A stretch of 64,000 bases of DNA from Rhizobium cauense (GCF_019511525.1 NZ_JAEUAT010000015.1:96985-160984), one strand, 5' to 3'; positions 53,822 to 63,909 are shown, counted from the first letter of the stretch. A program made the numbers and translations. The notes: generated from the letters alone by a model not told the origin.

Positions 53822-55200
53822 GCACTGTCGGACAGCACCTCGAGAAGCTCCTTCACCAGTATCTGCGGCTTGTAGCGAAGCCAGCTCGGCGTCAGCCCGA
53901 GCCGCACGACCACAAGCTTCGCGGACGGCACGATAGCAACACTCTGCCCATCGTGCCCCTCCATCCAGAAGGTATCGTCGGGAAGGCCAGCTGCGGCGCT
54001 GCTGTCGCCGCCAGGTGCTGCAAGCCAGGCCTGCGCCTGGGTGTATTTGCCTGCGGATGAGACGGTCGGCGTCCTCATCGCCGCCATGAACTTTTCCGGT
54101 AGCAACCTTTGCCCGTTCCAGACGCCGTCCTGAAGGAGGAACTGGCCGAAACGGGCCCAATCCCGTGCCGTGGCGTAGAGGTAGGAACTGCCGGCGAAGG
54201 TCCCGCGTGCATCGACCTCCAGCACGGCGCTCGACATGCCTAGCGGATCGAACAGCGCAGTCTTCGGGTAGGCGAGTGCCGTCTGCAAGTTGCCAATCCT
54301 GTTCATCCAGATCTTCGAGATCAGAACCGATGTACCGCTCGAATAGTTGAAGCGCTCGCCGGGGCTTGCCTCCAGTGGCAGGCTCGCCGGCAGCGCCGTC
54401 ATATCTGCATCGAGGTAGAGCATGCGTGTCACGTCGGCGACCGTGCCGTAATTCTCGTTGAAGGCCAGTCCGCTCTCCATGCCCAGGAGATCGCTGAGCT
54501 TGATCGCAGCATGGTCGCCTCCCTGCCACTGTGGCAGGAGCGCGGCATCATCAAACGCGATCTTGTTGTCTTGCATCAGCCGTCCGACAATCGCGGCATT
54601 GACCGTCTTTGTCATCGACCAGCCCGTCAGCGGCGCGGTCGGCCCGAAGCCATCGCCGTAGTGTTCGCCGATGATACGACCGTTTTGAACAACGACGACC
54701 GCTCGGACCGCCGGCCCCGTCAGACTGCTGTTCGAAAGCAGTGCTTCAACACGGCTGTCATTGGCCTTCGCGACAGCATTGCCATCCGGCCATATCGCCT
54801 CGTTTTGCGGGCTCGGGGTCGCGGCAACCTCTGGCACGGCGCCCGCAGCCGCCGTAAAGTCCCCGTCCGGCACACTGCTGCAGCCGAGCGCGCCGCGGTA
54901 GATCGCATAGCCAGGCGCAAAGAGCCCGAGGATGCGAGCAGTCACACGCTTCTCCTGCTCGTCGACAGCCACCCGCACCAGCCTCAGCAACGGATTCCCC
55001 GGCGCCTGAACGTCCTCATAGAGCACCTGTTGGGGATCCCGCCCCGCAAGGAATACGTTCGAGCAAATGATCTTGGCCGCATAGCCGTCCCCTACCCGCA
55101 GCAATTCTGGTGGGCTGACATAGAGCCAGGCCGCACCCATCGCGACGATGACGACCAGCAGAAGAGCCACTGACTTCAGGAAACGCAGCAAAAATCGCAT
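53815..55200 (-). CDS. Membrane-anchored class C beta-lactamase-like serine hydrolase
   Basis: 461-residue protein of the beta-lactamase/esterase (S12-like) family. One N-terminal membrane helix (about 8-28). Catalytic SxxK in GWSMTKTVNA near residue 195; the YxN element appears as YSSGTS near residue 290; the C-terminal HxG motif as HDGQSV. It could be an esterase or D-amino peptide hydrolase and need not confer resistance. Stand-alone, divergent from btaA. Confidence 0.85.
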   Translation of the reverse strand: MRFLLRFLKSVALLLVVIVAMGAAWLYVSPPELLRVGDGYAAKIICSNVFLAGRDPQQVLYEDVQAPGNPLLRLVRVAVDEQEKRVTARILGLFAPGYAIYRGALGCSSVPDGDFTAAAGAVPEVAATPSPQNEAIWPDGNAVAKANDSRVEALLSNSSLTGPAVRAVVVVQNGRIIGEHYGDGFGPTAPLTGWSMTKTVNAAIVGRLMQDNKIAFDDAALLPQWQGGDHAAIKLSDLLGMESGLAFNENYGTVADVTRMLYLDADMTALPASLPLEASPGERFNYSSGTSVLISKIWMNRIGNLQTALAYPKTALFDPLGMSSAVLEVDARGTFAGSSYLYATARDWARFGQFLLQDGVWNGQRLLPEKFMAAMRTPTVSSAGKYTQAQAWLAAPGGDSSAAAGLPDDTFWMEGHDGQSVAIVPSAKLVVVRLGLTPSWLRYKPQILVKELLEVLSDSAQ

Positions 55201-55307
55201 AGGCGATCCTCCCTACACGTAAGAGAAGCAGGAAAGCCCGGAACGCGAAAGACCCCAATACGCCAATGGTTTCCGATTTCCACCGCCGGCGGACCTGCCC
55301 ACAGCCG

Positions 55308-55325
55308 GCGTCATCAAACTGTAGT
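55308..55325 (+). promoter_or_regulatory. Pho-box-like site before btaA
   Basis: GCGTCAT-CAAA-CTGTAGT fits the PhoB consensus CTGTCAT-N4-CTGTCAT at 10 of 14 positions, 47 bp before btaA. Phosphate-starvation control of DGTS synthesis is known in rhizobia. Confidence 0.55.
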
Positions 55326-55371
55326 GCCGACGCGCTAAACGCCCTGAACGCTAAAAGGGTGAAAGACTCAC

Positions 55372-56616
55372 ATGACGGAATTTGCACCGGATGCCGGCTT
55401 CCGCAAGAACCGGAAACTCAAGGCAGCTCTTCTCCGCCACAATGCCTTCTCCAAGGCCGGCTTTTCCGAACGGCTCTTCGGTCTGCTGTTTTCTGGCCTC
55501 GTATATCCGCAGATCTGGGAAGATCCTGATCTGGACATGTTGGCAATGGAGCTTGAGCCCCATCATCGCATCGTGACGATTGGCTCGGGCGGCTGCAACA
55601 TGCTCGCCTATCTCTCCAAAAGCCCGGCCTCGATCGATGTCGTGGATCTCAATCCGCATCATATCGCTCTCAATCGCCTGAAGCTTGCTGCATTCCGTCA
55701 CCTGCCTGGACACGCCGACCTCGTTCGCTTCCTCGCCTCGCCACGCGAAACGTCGAACAGCCACGCGTTTGACCAGTTCCTCGCAGCCAACCTCGACGAG
55801 ACGACTCGGAACTACTGGAATGGCAGAAAGTTCGGCCGTCGACGCGTTACGGTTTTCAATCGCAACATCTATGAAACAGGCCTCCTCGGTCGGTTCATCG
55901 GCGCAGCCCACCTTCTCGCCCGCCTGCACGGCGTCGATCTCACCGAGATGACGAAGACGCGCTCGTTGCGTGAACAGCGCCAGTTCTTTGATGACAGGAT
56001 CGCACCGCTCTTCGACAAGCCCATCGTTCGCTGGATCACCGGCCGCAAGAGCTCGCTGTTCGGCCTCGGCATCCCGCCGCAGCAGTATGACGAGCTGGCA
56101 AGCCTCGCTGCCGATCAATCAATCGCTCCGGTGCTTCGTTATCGTCTGGAGAAGCTCGCCTGTCATTTCCCGATGCAGGAAAACTACTTTGCCTGGCAGG
56201 CCTTCGGTCGCCGCTACGCGCCGAAGGGAGAAGGCCCGCTTCCGACCTATCTCGAACCGGCGAACTACGAAGCGATCCGCGCCAACGTCGATAGAGTTAC
56301 GGTCCATCATGCAAGTTTCACCGAGCTGCTTGCCGGCGAACCAGCTGCGTCGCGCGATCGCTATATCCTGCTCGACGCGCAGGATTGGATGACCGATCAG
56401 CAGCTCAACGATCTGTGGGCGGAGATCAGCCGCACCGCCCGCGAGGGCGCCCGGGTGATTTTCCGCACGGCTGCCGAGAAGAGCATCATCGAAGGACGTC
56501 TGTCGCCGGCGATCCGCAATCAGTGGACTTATGTGGAAGAACGTTCGCGCGAACTCACAGCGCTTGACCGGTCGGCGATCTATGGCGGCTTCCATATCTA
56601 CGGGAAGAACGCGTGA
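55372..56616 (+). CDS. btaA: SAM:diacylglycerol 3-amino-3-carboxypropyltransferase BtaA
   Basis: First enzyme of diacylglyceryl-trimethylhomoserine (DGTS) betaine-lipid synthesis: transfers the aminocarboxypropyl group of SAM to diacylglycerol. 414 residues, DUF3419/BtaA family. YPQIWEDPDLDMLAMEL near residue 45, SGGCNMLAYLSKSPASIDVV near residue 70 (SAM-site like) and LDAQDWMTDQQLNDLWAEI near 335 are characteristic. Overlaps btaB (GTGA) and has a Pho-box-like site upstream. Confidence 0.93.
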   Translation: MTEFAPDAGFRKNRKLKAALLRHNAFSKAGFSERLFGLLFSGLVYPQIWEDPDLDMLAMELEPHHRIVTIGSGGCNMLAYLSKSPASIDVVDLNPHHIALNRLKLAAFRHLPGHADLVRFLASPRETSNSHAFDQFLAANLDETTRNYWNGRKFGRRRVTVFNRNIYETGLLGRFIGAAHLLARLHGVDLTEMTKTRSLREQRQFFDDRIAPLFDKPIVRWITGRKSSLFGLGIPPQQYDELASLAADQSIAPVLRYRLEKLACHFPMQENYFAWQAFGRRYAPKGEGPLPTYLEPANYEAIRANVDRVTVHHASFTELLAGEPAASRDRYILLDAQDWMTDQQLNDLWAEISRTAREGARVIFRTAAEKSIIEGRLSPAIRNQWTYVEERSRELTALDRSAIYGGFHIYGKNA

Positions 56617-57284
56617 GCGGCGTCGACACCGATGCCCTTGCAAAGGGCGATGGCCATGCCGCCCTCATGGACGGCATGTACCGATATCAGCGCCATATCT
56701 ACGATCTGACGCGCAAGTACTACCTGCTCGGACGCGACCAGACGATCCGCGATCTCAACGTCCCGGTCGGAGGCACGCTGCTGGAGGTTGGCTGCGGAAC
56801 AGGCCGCAACCTCGCACTAGCACACAAATGCTACCCGCAAGCCCACCTGTACGGCCTCGACATCTCTCAGGAGATGCTGATCTCAGCCCGCAAGACCTTT
56901 GAGGGCAGAAATACCGTTCCAAACTTTCGCGTCGCGGACGCCACCGCCTTCACAGCCCACGAATTCGGCGTCACCGGCTTCGACCGCATCCTGATCTCCT
57001 ATGCGCTGGCGATGATCCCGGACTGGGAACGAGCAATCGACTCAGCCTTGGCGGCATTGCCCCCCGGCGGCGAGTTGCACATCGTCGATTTTGGGCAGCA
57101 GGAGCGCCTCCCCCGCTGGTTTTCCCGAATTCTCAAGGCCTGGCTGCAAAAATTTCACGTCACGCCACGCGCCGATCTGCGACAGGTTCTCGAGTCTCAA
57201 GCCTCTGAAAAGCAAGCACGACTGACCTTCGAGACGGTCGGAGGCGGCTATGCCTGGCGTGCCGTTCTTACAAGCAAGTGCTGA
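56613..57284 (+). CDS. btaB: Diacylglycerylhomoserine N-methyltransferase BtaB
   Basis: Second DGTS enzyme: trimethylates the homoserine nitrogen with SAM. 223 residues, class I methyltransferase with motif I LLEVGCGTGRNLAL near residue 52, YGLDISQEMLISA near 78 and DRILISYALAMIPDW near 125. GTG start overlaps the btaA stop, so the two are one operon. Replaces phosphatidyl lipids when phosphate is short (known for rhizobia). Confidence 0.93.
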   Translation: MSGVDTDALAKGDGHAALMDGMYRYQRHIYDLTRKYYLLGRDQTIRDLNVPVGGTLLEVGCGTGRNLALAHKCYPQAHLYGLDISQEMLISARKTFEGRNTVPNFRVADATAFTAHEFGVTGFDRILISYALAMIPDWERAIDSALAALPPGGELHIVDFGQQERLPRWFSRILKAWLQKFHVTPRADLRQVLESQASEKQARLTFETVGGGYAWRAVLTSKC

Positions 57285-57415
57285 TATTTCGCTTGAAACT
57301 AACCGAATTTTTACGTTGATATGAAAAATAGAGGGGACATTCCTCTGCTGGACGCGTCTATCACGAAGGTCAAGCTGTGGGGCAAAAAGATCATTCGTTT
57401 CACGACGGAACACCT

Positions 57416-58213
57416 ATGCGCCGGCTCTTGTTTTGCGTTTTGCCGTTGGCCGCCATGCTCGCCGGGTGCACCGCAGCGGGCTATGATTATCTCGAAACAG
57501 CGTCGGTAAAGCCGAAAACGCGCTTCAAGGACACCGATCCTCAGGACTTCGGATCAAAGCATCCGGAGAAGCACCCTGTTCACGGTATCGACGTGTCGAA
57601 GTGGCAGGGAGATATCGACTGGCAGACGGTCAAGAATTCCGGAGTCGCTTTCGCCTTCATCAAGGCGACCGAAGGCAAGGACCGGATCGATGCTCGTTTC
57701 AATGAGTACTGGCAGCGCGCACGCGCCGTCGGCATCCCGCACGCGCCCTATCATTTCTACTATTTCTGCTCCACGCCCGACGAACAGGCAGACTGGTTCA
57801 TCAGCAACGTGCCGAAGGACTCGATGCGCCTGCCTCCAGTGCTCGATGTCGAGTGGAACGCGGAGTCGAAGACGTGCCGCTTGCGTCCTGATCCGGCAAC
57901 CGTCCGCGTTCAGCTCCAACGCTTCTTGAACCGCCTCGAGGCTTATTATGGCAAGCGACCGATCATTTACACGTCGGTCGATTTCCACCGCGAGAATCTC
58001 GTCGGTTACTTCCAGGATTACCACTTCTGGGTGCGCTCTGTCGCCAAGCACCCGGAAGTGACCTATGCCGACCGTCGCTGGGCGTTCTGGCAGTATACAT
58101 CGACGGGTGTTGTGCCGGGCATCAAGGGCCCCACCGACATCAACGTCTTCGCCGGCTCGGCGCAGAACTGGCACAATTGGGTAGCCGCGGTCTCCAAGGA
58201 CACAAATTCTTAG
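57416..58213 (+). CDS. GH25 lysozyme-type lipoprotein
   Basis: 265-residue glycoside hydrolase family 25 (Chalaropsis-type N-acetylmuramidase). Signal peptide with lipobox LAGC (Cys near residue 18), then the TIM-barrel domain beginning HGIDVSKWQGDIDW (catalytic-site Asp), with AFIKATEG, DVEWNAE (Asp and Glu) and YTSVDFHREN. ATG at 57416 is picked for the lipoprotein signal; an in-frame start at 57377 is less likely. In the wall-hydrolase neighbourhood, 82 bp before the MltB-type gene. Confidence 0.9.
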   Translation: MRRLLFCVLPLAAMLAGCTAAGYDYLETASVKPKTRFKDTDPQDFGSKHPEKHPVHGIDVSKWQGDIDWQTVKNSGVAFAFIKATEGKDRIDARFNEYWQRARAVGIPHAPYHFYYFCSTPDEQADWFISNVPKDSMRLPPVLDVEWNAESKTCRLRPDPATVRVQLQRFLNRLEAYYGKRPIIYTSVDFHRENLVGYFQDYHFWVRSVAKHPEVTYADRRWAFWQYTSTGVVPGIKGPTDINVFAGSAQNWHNWVAAVSKDTNS

Positions 58214-58295
58214 TAACGTCCGCTGGTCTTTCTTGCTTCCGTCACAATCATTTGGGAAATCGAGGAAATTCCATTTGATGACGAGGATCGAAACC

Positions 58296-59528
58296 ATGTA
58301 CCGCTCGCCCGCAAGCCGCACGGCACTTGCACTCCTTTTTGCCGCCGGCCTTGCCACCGGCGCCGCCGCGCAGACGCCGGCGCCGAGTGCACCGGCTTCG
58401 CAGGCGCCAGCTGCGGCATGCGACGGCGATCTTTCCGACTTTCTGGCCGGCGTAAAAGCGGAGGCAATTGCAGCCGGTGCAACTGCGGAAGCTGCAGACA
58501 AGGCGCTGGAAGGCGCACAGATCGACCCCAAGGTCCTGAGCCGCGACCGCGCGCAGGGAGTCTTCAAGCAGACCTTCCTGGAATTCTCACAACGCACCGT
58601 CAGCCAGGCTCGCCTCGACATCGGCCGCCAGAAGATGAAGCAGTACGCTGATGTCTTCGCCCGCGCCGAGCAGGAGTTTGGTGTACCGGCAGGCGTCATC
58701 ACCGCTTTCTGGGCGATGGAGACCGATTTCGGCGCGGTGCAGGGCGATTTCAATACCCGCAACGCCCTCGTGACCCTTGCGCATGATTGCCGCCGGCCGG
58801 AACTGTTCCGCCCGCAGCTGATTGCGCTTATCGAGATGGTACAGCATGGCGACCTCGACCCGGCGGCCAACACAGGTGCCTGGGCCGGTGAGATCGGTCA
58901 GGTGCAGATGCTGCCCCGCGATATCATTGCCTATGGCATGGACGGTGACGGTGACGGCCATGTGCGCCTCAAGCAAAGCGCCCCGGATGCGATCCTCACG
59001 GCGGCCAAGTTCATCCAGCATCTGGGCTTCCAGAAGGGCCAACCGTGGATCCAGGAGGTGACGCTGCCAGAGAATCTCCCCTGGGAGAAATCTGGCCTTG
59101 GTGGCCCTCTGACGGCCGGCGAGTGGTTTGCCCTTGGCGTCAAGCCGCGCGACGGCAATACGAGCTTCGGCAACCTCCACGGCGACCTGATTTTGCCGCA
59201 GGGTCGCCTCGGCCCGACGTTCATCGCCTATCCAAACTTCCAGATCTATCTCGAATGGAACAAGTCGTTCATCTACACGACCTCGGCCGCCTACTTTGCG
59301 ACCCGTCTCGCCGGTGCTGAGACTTATCTGAAGGGTACTCCCGAACAGGGGCTTTCCAACGACCAGATGAAGGAACTGCAGACGAAGCTTGGGACGCTCG
59401 GCCATGACGTTGGAAAGGTCGACGGCATCCTGGGTTCGGGCACCCGCGTCGCCATCCAGAAGGAGCAGCAGCGTCTCGGAATGCCTGCCGACGGCTGGGC
59501 AACACCGACACTTCTCAACTCGCTCTGA
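58296..59528 (+). CDS. MltB-family lytic transglycosylase with PG-binding domain
   Basis: About 410 residues. Signal peptide (AAA cleavage near residue 25), SLT_2/MltB catalytic domain (about 50-330) with catalytic Glu in FWAMETDFGAVQGDF and EIGQVQMLPRDIIAYG, then a C-terminal PG_binding_1 domain (LGHDVGKVDGILGSGTRVAI). ATG at 58296 (GAGG 9-10 bases upstream) is preferred; ATG at 58278 is possible. Followed by a terminator. Confidence 0.92.
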   Translation: MYRSPASRTALALLFAAGLATGAAAQTPAPSAPASQAPAAACDGDLSDFLAGVKAEAIAAGATAEAADKALEGAQIDPKVLSRDRAQGVFKQTFLEFSQRTVSQARLDIGRQKMKQYADVFARAEQEFGVPAGVITAFWAMETDFGAVQGDFNTRNALVTLAHDCRRPELFRPQLIALIEMVQHGDLDPAANTGAWAGEIGQVQMLPRDIIAYGMDGDGDGHVRLKQSAPDAILTAAKFIQHLGFQKGQPWIQEVTLPENLPWEKSGLGGPLTAGEWFALGVKPRDGNTSFGNLHGDLILPQGRLGPTFIAYPNFQIYLEWNKSFIYTTSAAYFATRLAGAETYLKGTPEQGLSNDQMKELQTKLGTLGHDVGKVDGILGSGTRVAIQKEQQRLGMPADGWATPTLLNSL

Positions 59529-59553
59529 TCACATCTCCGGGCAATGCGCTTTC

Positions 59554-59580
59554 AGGCCGGGTTTCGTACCCGGCCTTTTC
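59554..59580 (+). terminator. Rho-independent terminator after the MltB-type gene
   Basis: Stem AGGCCGGGT/ACCCGGCCT with a TTCGT loop then TTTTC. Confidence 0.8.
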
Positions 59581-59663
59581 GTTTTCATGGATTGTCCCGT
59601 GGTTTCAATCGCTTCACGCGAAGCCTTCATCTCGCCGAAAGTGTGAAGGCCGGATCGCCGACT

Positions 59664-59678
59664 TTAACGGAGAGTTAA
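59664..59678 (+). promoter_or_regulatory. CtrA-type site TTAA-N7-TTAA
   Basis: TTAACGGAGAGTTAA has exactly the TTAA-N7-TTAA spacing of the alphaproteobacterial cell-cycle regulator CtrA. It lies about 165 bp before the 25-codon membrane peptide gene and is the only full match I found. Confidence 0.4.
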
Positions 59679-59842
59679 AATCTGTGAATATTTTTCCACG
59701 GCATTTTCTCTTTTGATTTCAGCTTATTAGCTTTATCGACACGCTGAAAATGTGACATTTTCGCCGCAGCGCAACATAAAATCCGCTTTCCAAGCGACAC
59801 AATCACGACATATTATCGCACCGTTAACGCGAGGAGACAGAC

Positions 59843-59920
59843 ATGGGGCTTACACAATCCTTGAATGTCCTTTTGGTCAGCGCGGCGTTTGCATTCGTAT
59901 TGACAATGCTTTTCATCTAA
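59843..59920 (+). CDS. 25-residue single-span membrane peptide
   Basis: Short gene MGLTQSLNVLLVSAAFAFVL-TMLFI followed by TAA. ATG 59843 is preceded by GAGGAG with 7-base spacing, and a strong terminator follows about 60 bp after the stop. Hydrophobic residues fill about positions 7-25, enough for one membrane helix; little else. It belongs to the class of tiny membrane proteins (regulatory or partner peptides), but no named family is claimed. The CtrA-type site lies upstream. Confidence 0.6.
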   Translation: MGLTQSLNVLLVSAAFAFVLTMLFI

Positions 59921-59980
59921 ACGTCGTGACAACAGAACAGTACCGAGACTCCTGAGTAGCGAAACAGTTCAATGAATCGG

Positions 59981-60018
59981 AAAAGCGCATCCCACGAGGA
60001 GATGCGCTTTTCTTTTTG
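59981..60018. terminator. Bidirectional terminator between the 25-codon gene and metF
   Basis: Stem AAAAGCGCATC/GATGCGCTTTT with T-runs on both sides (CTTTTT on +, TTTTCC on -). It serves the short gene on + and metF on -. Confidence 0.85.
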
Positions 60019-60036
60019 TCTCGCGATGCGACCTGC

Positions 60037-60936
60037 CTATGCGGCGGCGCCAGCCTTCTTGGCGCCTTCCCGCGTGAAGCCGAGATTGGTCAGCACGGCC
60101 GAAACGAGCGGCGCGCGGTTCATCGTATAGAGATGAAAATCAGTCAGACCGCGGCGGGCCAGATCCTCGATCTGCTCGGCGGCAACCTCAGCAGCCACCT
60201 TCGCCCGATCCTCGGGCTTGTCGTCAAAGCCAGCAAAACGCTCATCCAGGAAGCCCGGGATAACAGTGCCGCACGCACCGGCAAAGCGCTTGAGCTGCGT
60301 GAGGTTCTGAATCGGCATGATGCCCGGCACAACTGGAATAGTGATGCCGGCAGCCCGCACCTTTTCGAGATAGCGCTCGAAAGTGTCGTTGTCGAAGAAG
60401 AACTGCGTTAGCGCGCGGGTCGCGCCGTTGTCCGCCTTCTGCTTCAGCATATCGATGTCTGCAGCCGTATCGCGGCTCTCCGGATGCTTTTCGGGATAGG
60501 CAGAAACAGAGATCTCGAAATCACTGATCTCGCGCAGGCCGGCAACCAGCGCCGCCGCATTTGCATAGCCACCGGGATGCGGCTGGTATGGCGCGCCGAC
60601 ACCGCCTGGCGCGTCGCCGCGAAGCGCCACGAAATGCTTCACGCCAACCTTGCGGAAGCTGTCGATGACGCTGTGGGTTTCATCCTTCGTCGCACCGACG
60701 CAGGTAAGATGCGATGCCGTGGCAAGCGGCGTTTCGGCGATGAAGCGAGAAACCGTTGCCAGCGTTGGTGCCTTGGTCGTCCCACCGGCGCCGTAGGTCA
60801 CCGATACAAAGTCCGGGTCCCAGTCCTGCAGCTCGTTGACCGTATTCCACAGCTGTCCTTCCATCTCTTCCGACTTCGGCGGAAAGAATTCGAAGGAAAT
60901 GCCGATCTTGCGGCGCGCGTCGCTGTTCAAAGCCAT
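60037..60936 (-). CDS. metF: 5,10-Methylenetetrahydrofolate reductase
   Basis: FAD enzyme reducing methylene-THF to methyl-THF for methionine synthesis. 299 residues. FEFFPPKSEEME near residue 16 (catalytic Glu region), VTYGAGGTT near 48, HLTCVGATKDE near 80, FFFDNDTFERYL near 175. ATG at 60936 follows GGGAGAGA and lies 1 bp after the ArsR-methyltransferase gene stop, so co-transcribed with it. Confidence 0.95.
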   Translation of the reverse strand: MALNSDARRKIGISFEFFPPKSEEMEGQLWNTVNELQDWDPDFVSVTYGAGGTTKAPTLATVSRFIAETPLATASHLTCVGATKDETHSVIDSFRKVGVKHFVALRGDAPGGVGAPYQPHPGGYANAAALVAGLREISDFEISVSAYPEKHPESRDTAADIDMLKQKADNGATRALTQFFFDNDTFERYLEKVRAAGITIPVVPGIMPIQNLTQLKRFAGACGTVIPGFLDERFAGFDDKPEDRAKVAAEVAAEQIEDLARRGLTDFHLYTMNRAPLVSAVLTNLGFTREGAKKAGAAA

Positions 60937-60937
60937 G

Positions 60938-61963
60938 TCATTCTCTCCCGGCAAATATAGGTTCGGCGCCTTCGCCTGCGGCGGAAGCCATAAGGCGCCT
61001 GGGGTCGCGCGCAAGCCAGACGGTGACGGTAAGTCCCTGCCCGCTCTGATGACCCGGATGAAGATCGACGACCTGCTCGACGTCCAGCCCGGCCTTGCGC
61101 AACCAGTCAGACATGGACTGGTGCGAAAAGCCGAGGCGAACATGTGCATGCTCGTCCCGAAGATATTCCAACCCGTGCGGGGCCAGATCGATGATAAGCA
61201 ACCGCCCGCCAGGGCGCAGCATGCGCGCCGCCTCGCCGATCGCGATTTCCGGCTGATCGAAGAAGTGCAGCACCTGATGGATCGTCACGACGTCGAAATC
61301 CTGCGCCTCGAACGGCAGGTTCAGAATATCGGCATGACGGACCGATGCCTTGGTGATCCCTGACTTGTCGAGATTGGCGCGCGCCACGCTCAGCATGTCG
61401 CGGCTGGCATCCACACCGATTGCCCGGCGGTAGAGGCCGGACAGCAGCTCTAGAATGCGCCCCGTCCCGGTGCCGAGATCCAGAAGAGAGTCAATCGGCT
61501 GGCTGCCGAGCAGGCGAATGACAGCGGCATCGACCTCTTCGTCGGCAGCGTGCAGGCGACGAAGCTCATCCCATTCCGCGGCATTGCGGCTGAAGTAGGC
61601 CTGGGCGCGCTCGGCGCGATGACGCTTGACGGCAGAAAGGCGCTCGCTGTCACGCAGAATTACGGGATCGTTCTCGGAGGCATGCGCCAGCAGGCCGCGT
61701 ACAAGTATTGCGGCCTTGCCATCCTGCCGAAGCCTGAAATAGGCCCAGGCGCCTTCCTGATAGCGATCGATCAGATGCGCCTCGCCAAGCAGCTTCAGGT
61801 GGCGAGAGATGCGAGGTTGGGACTGGCCGAGGATCTCTGTAAGATCGGTTACTGTCAGGTCCCCTGCGGCCAGCAGCGCCAGCAGGCGCAGACGTGTCGG
61901 TTCGCCGGCCGCCCTGAGGACGTCCACCAACGCATCCAGCCCGAGTCTGATAGGCTCACCCAT
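60938..61963 (-). CDS. ArsR-type regulator fused to a methyltransferase domain
   Basis: About 341 residues: ArsR/SmtB winged helix (about 10-90, LRLLALLAAGDLTVTDLTEI and QSQPRISRHLKLL), then a class I SAM-binding domain (about 130-320, LLDLGTGTGRILELL). It lacks the CxC metal site of ArsR. The partner metF suggests a SahR-type sensor of SAM or S-adenosylhomocysteine that represses methyl-cycle genes; that is inference. ATG 61963 is preferred over 61981 because the operator then lies upstream. Confidence 0.9.
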   Translation of the reverse strand: MGEPIRLGLDALVDVLRAAGEPTRLRLLALLAAGDLTVTDLTEILGQSQPRISRHLKLLGEAHLIDRYQEGAWAYFRLRQDGKAAILVRGLLAHASENDPVILRDSERLSAVKRHRAERAQAYFSRNAAEWDELRRLHAADEEVDAAVIRLLGSQPIDSLLDLGTGTGRILELLSGLYRRAIGVDASRDMLSVARANLDKSGITKASVRHADILNLPFEAQDFDVVTIHQVLHFFDQPEIAIGEAARMLRPGGRLLIIDLAPHGLEYLRDEHAHVRLGFSHQSMSDWLRKAGLDVEQVVDLHPGHQSGQGLTVTVWLARDPRRLMASAAGEGAEPIFAGRE

Positions 61964-61978
61964 ATCCGATCCAATCAA

Positions 61979-62000
61979 CATATAAAGATATCTTTATGTG
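61979..62000 (-). promoter_or_regulatory. Palindromic operator of the ArsR-methyltransferase/metF operon
   Basis: ATAAAGATATCTTTAT is a perfect 16-bp palindrome (61982-61997), extended to 20 of 22 matched positions. It sits directly before the start of the regulator gene, so autorepression is likely. Confidence 0.75.
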
Positions 62001-62076
62001 ATTTGAAGGGGCGTGGCAAGCTGGAATTCCATCCATTCACGAAATTACCTGCTCGGATCACGACATAGGTGCGCGC

Positions 62077-62103
62077 AAAAAAAGCCCCGGCAAACCGGGG
62101 CTT
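62077..62103 (-). terminator. Rho-independent terminator after ettA
   Basis: On the minus strand, stem AGCCCCGG/CCGGGGCT with a TTTG loop, followed by TTTTTTT. It is 27 bp past the ettA stop. Confidence 0.9.
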
Positions 62104-62129
62104 CCATATCGCCGGGGTCGCTCTTTGAA

Positions 62130-63779
<1,650 letters not shown>

Positions 63780-63909
63780 TGATAATTCGCTCCGCGCGGG
63801 AATTTGAGTTTGCCGCTATGTAGGCGAATTGGCACCAAGGAGCAACGCGCGACAGGCAAAAACCCGAGGCTTTTGTGGCCGCGCAAGCAATTTGAGCACC
63901 GCTACGCGA

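Larger units (their letters stand above)
59529..59842. other. Intergenic leader of the 25-codon gene
   Basis: 314 bp. It holds the MltB terminator and a CtrA-type site; otherwise AT-rich upstream sequence with no other gene. Confidence 0.5.
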
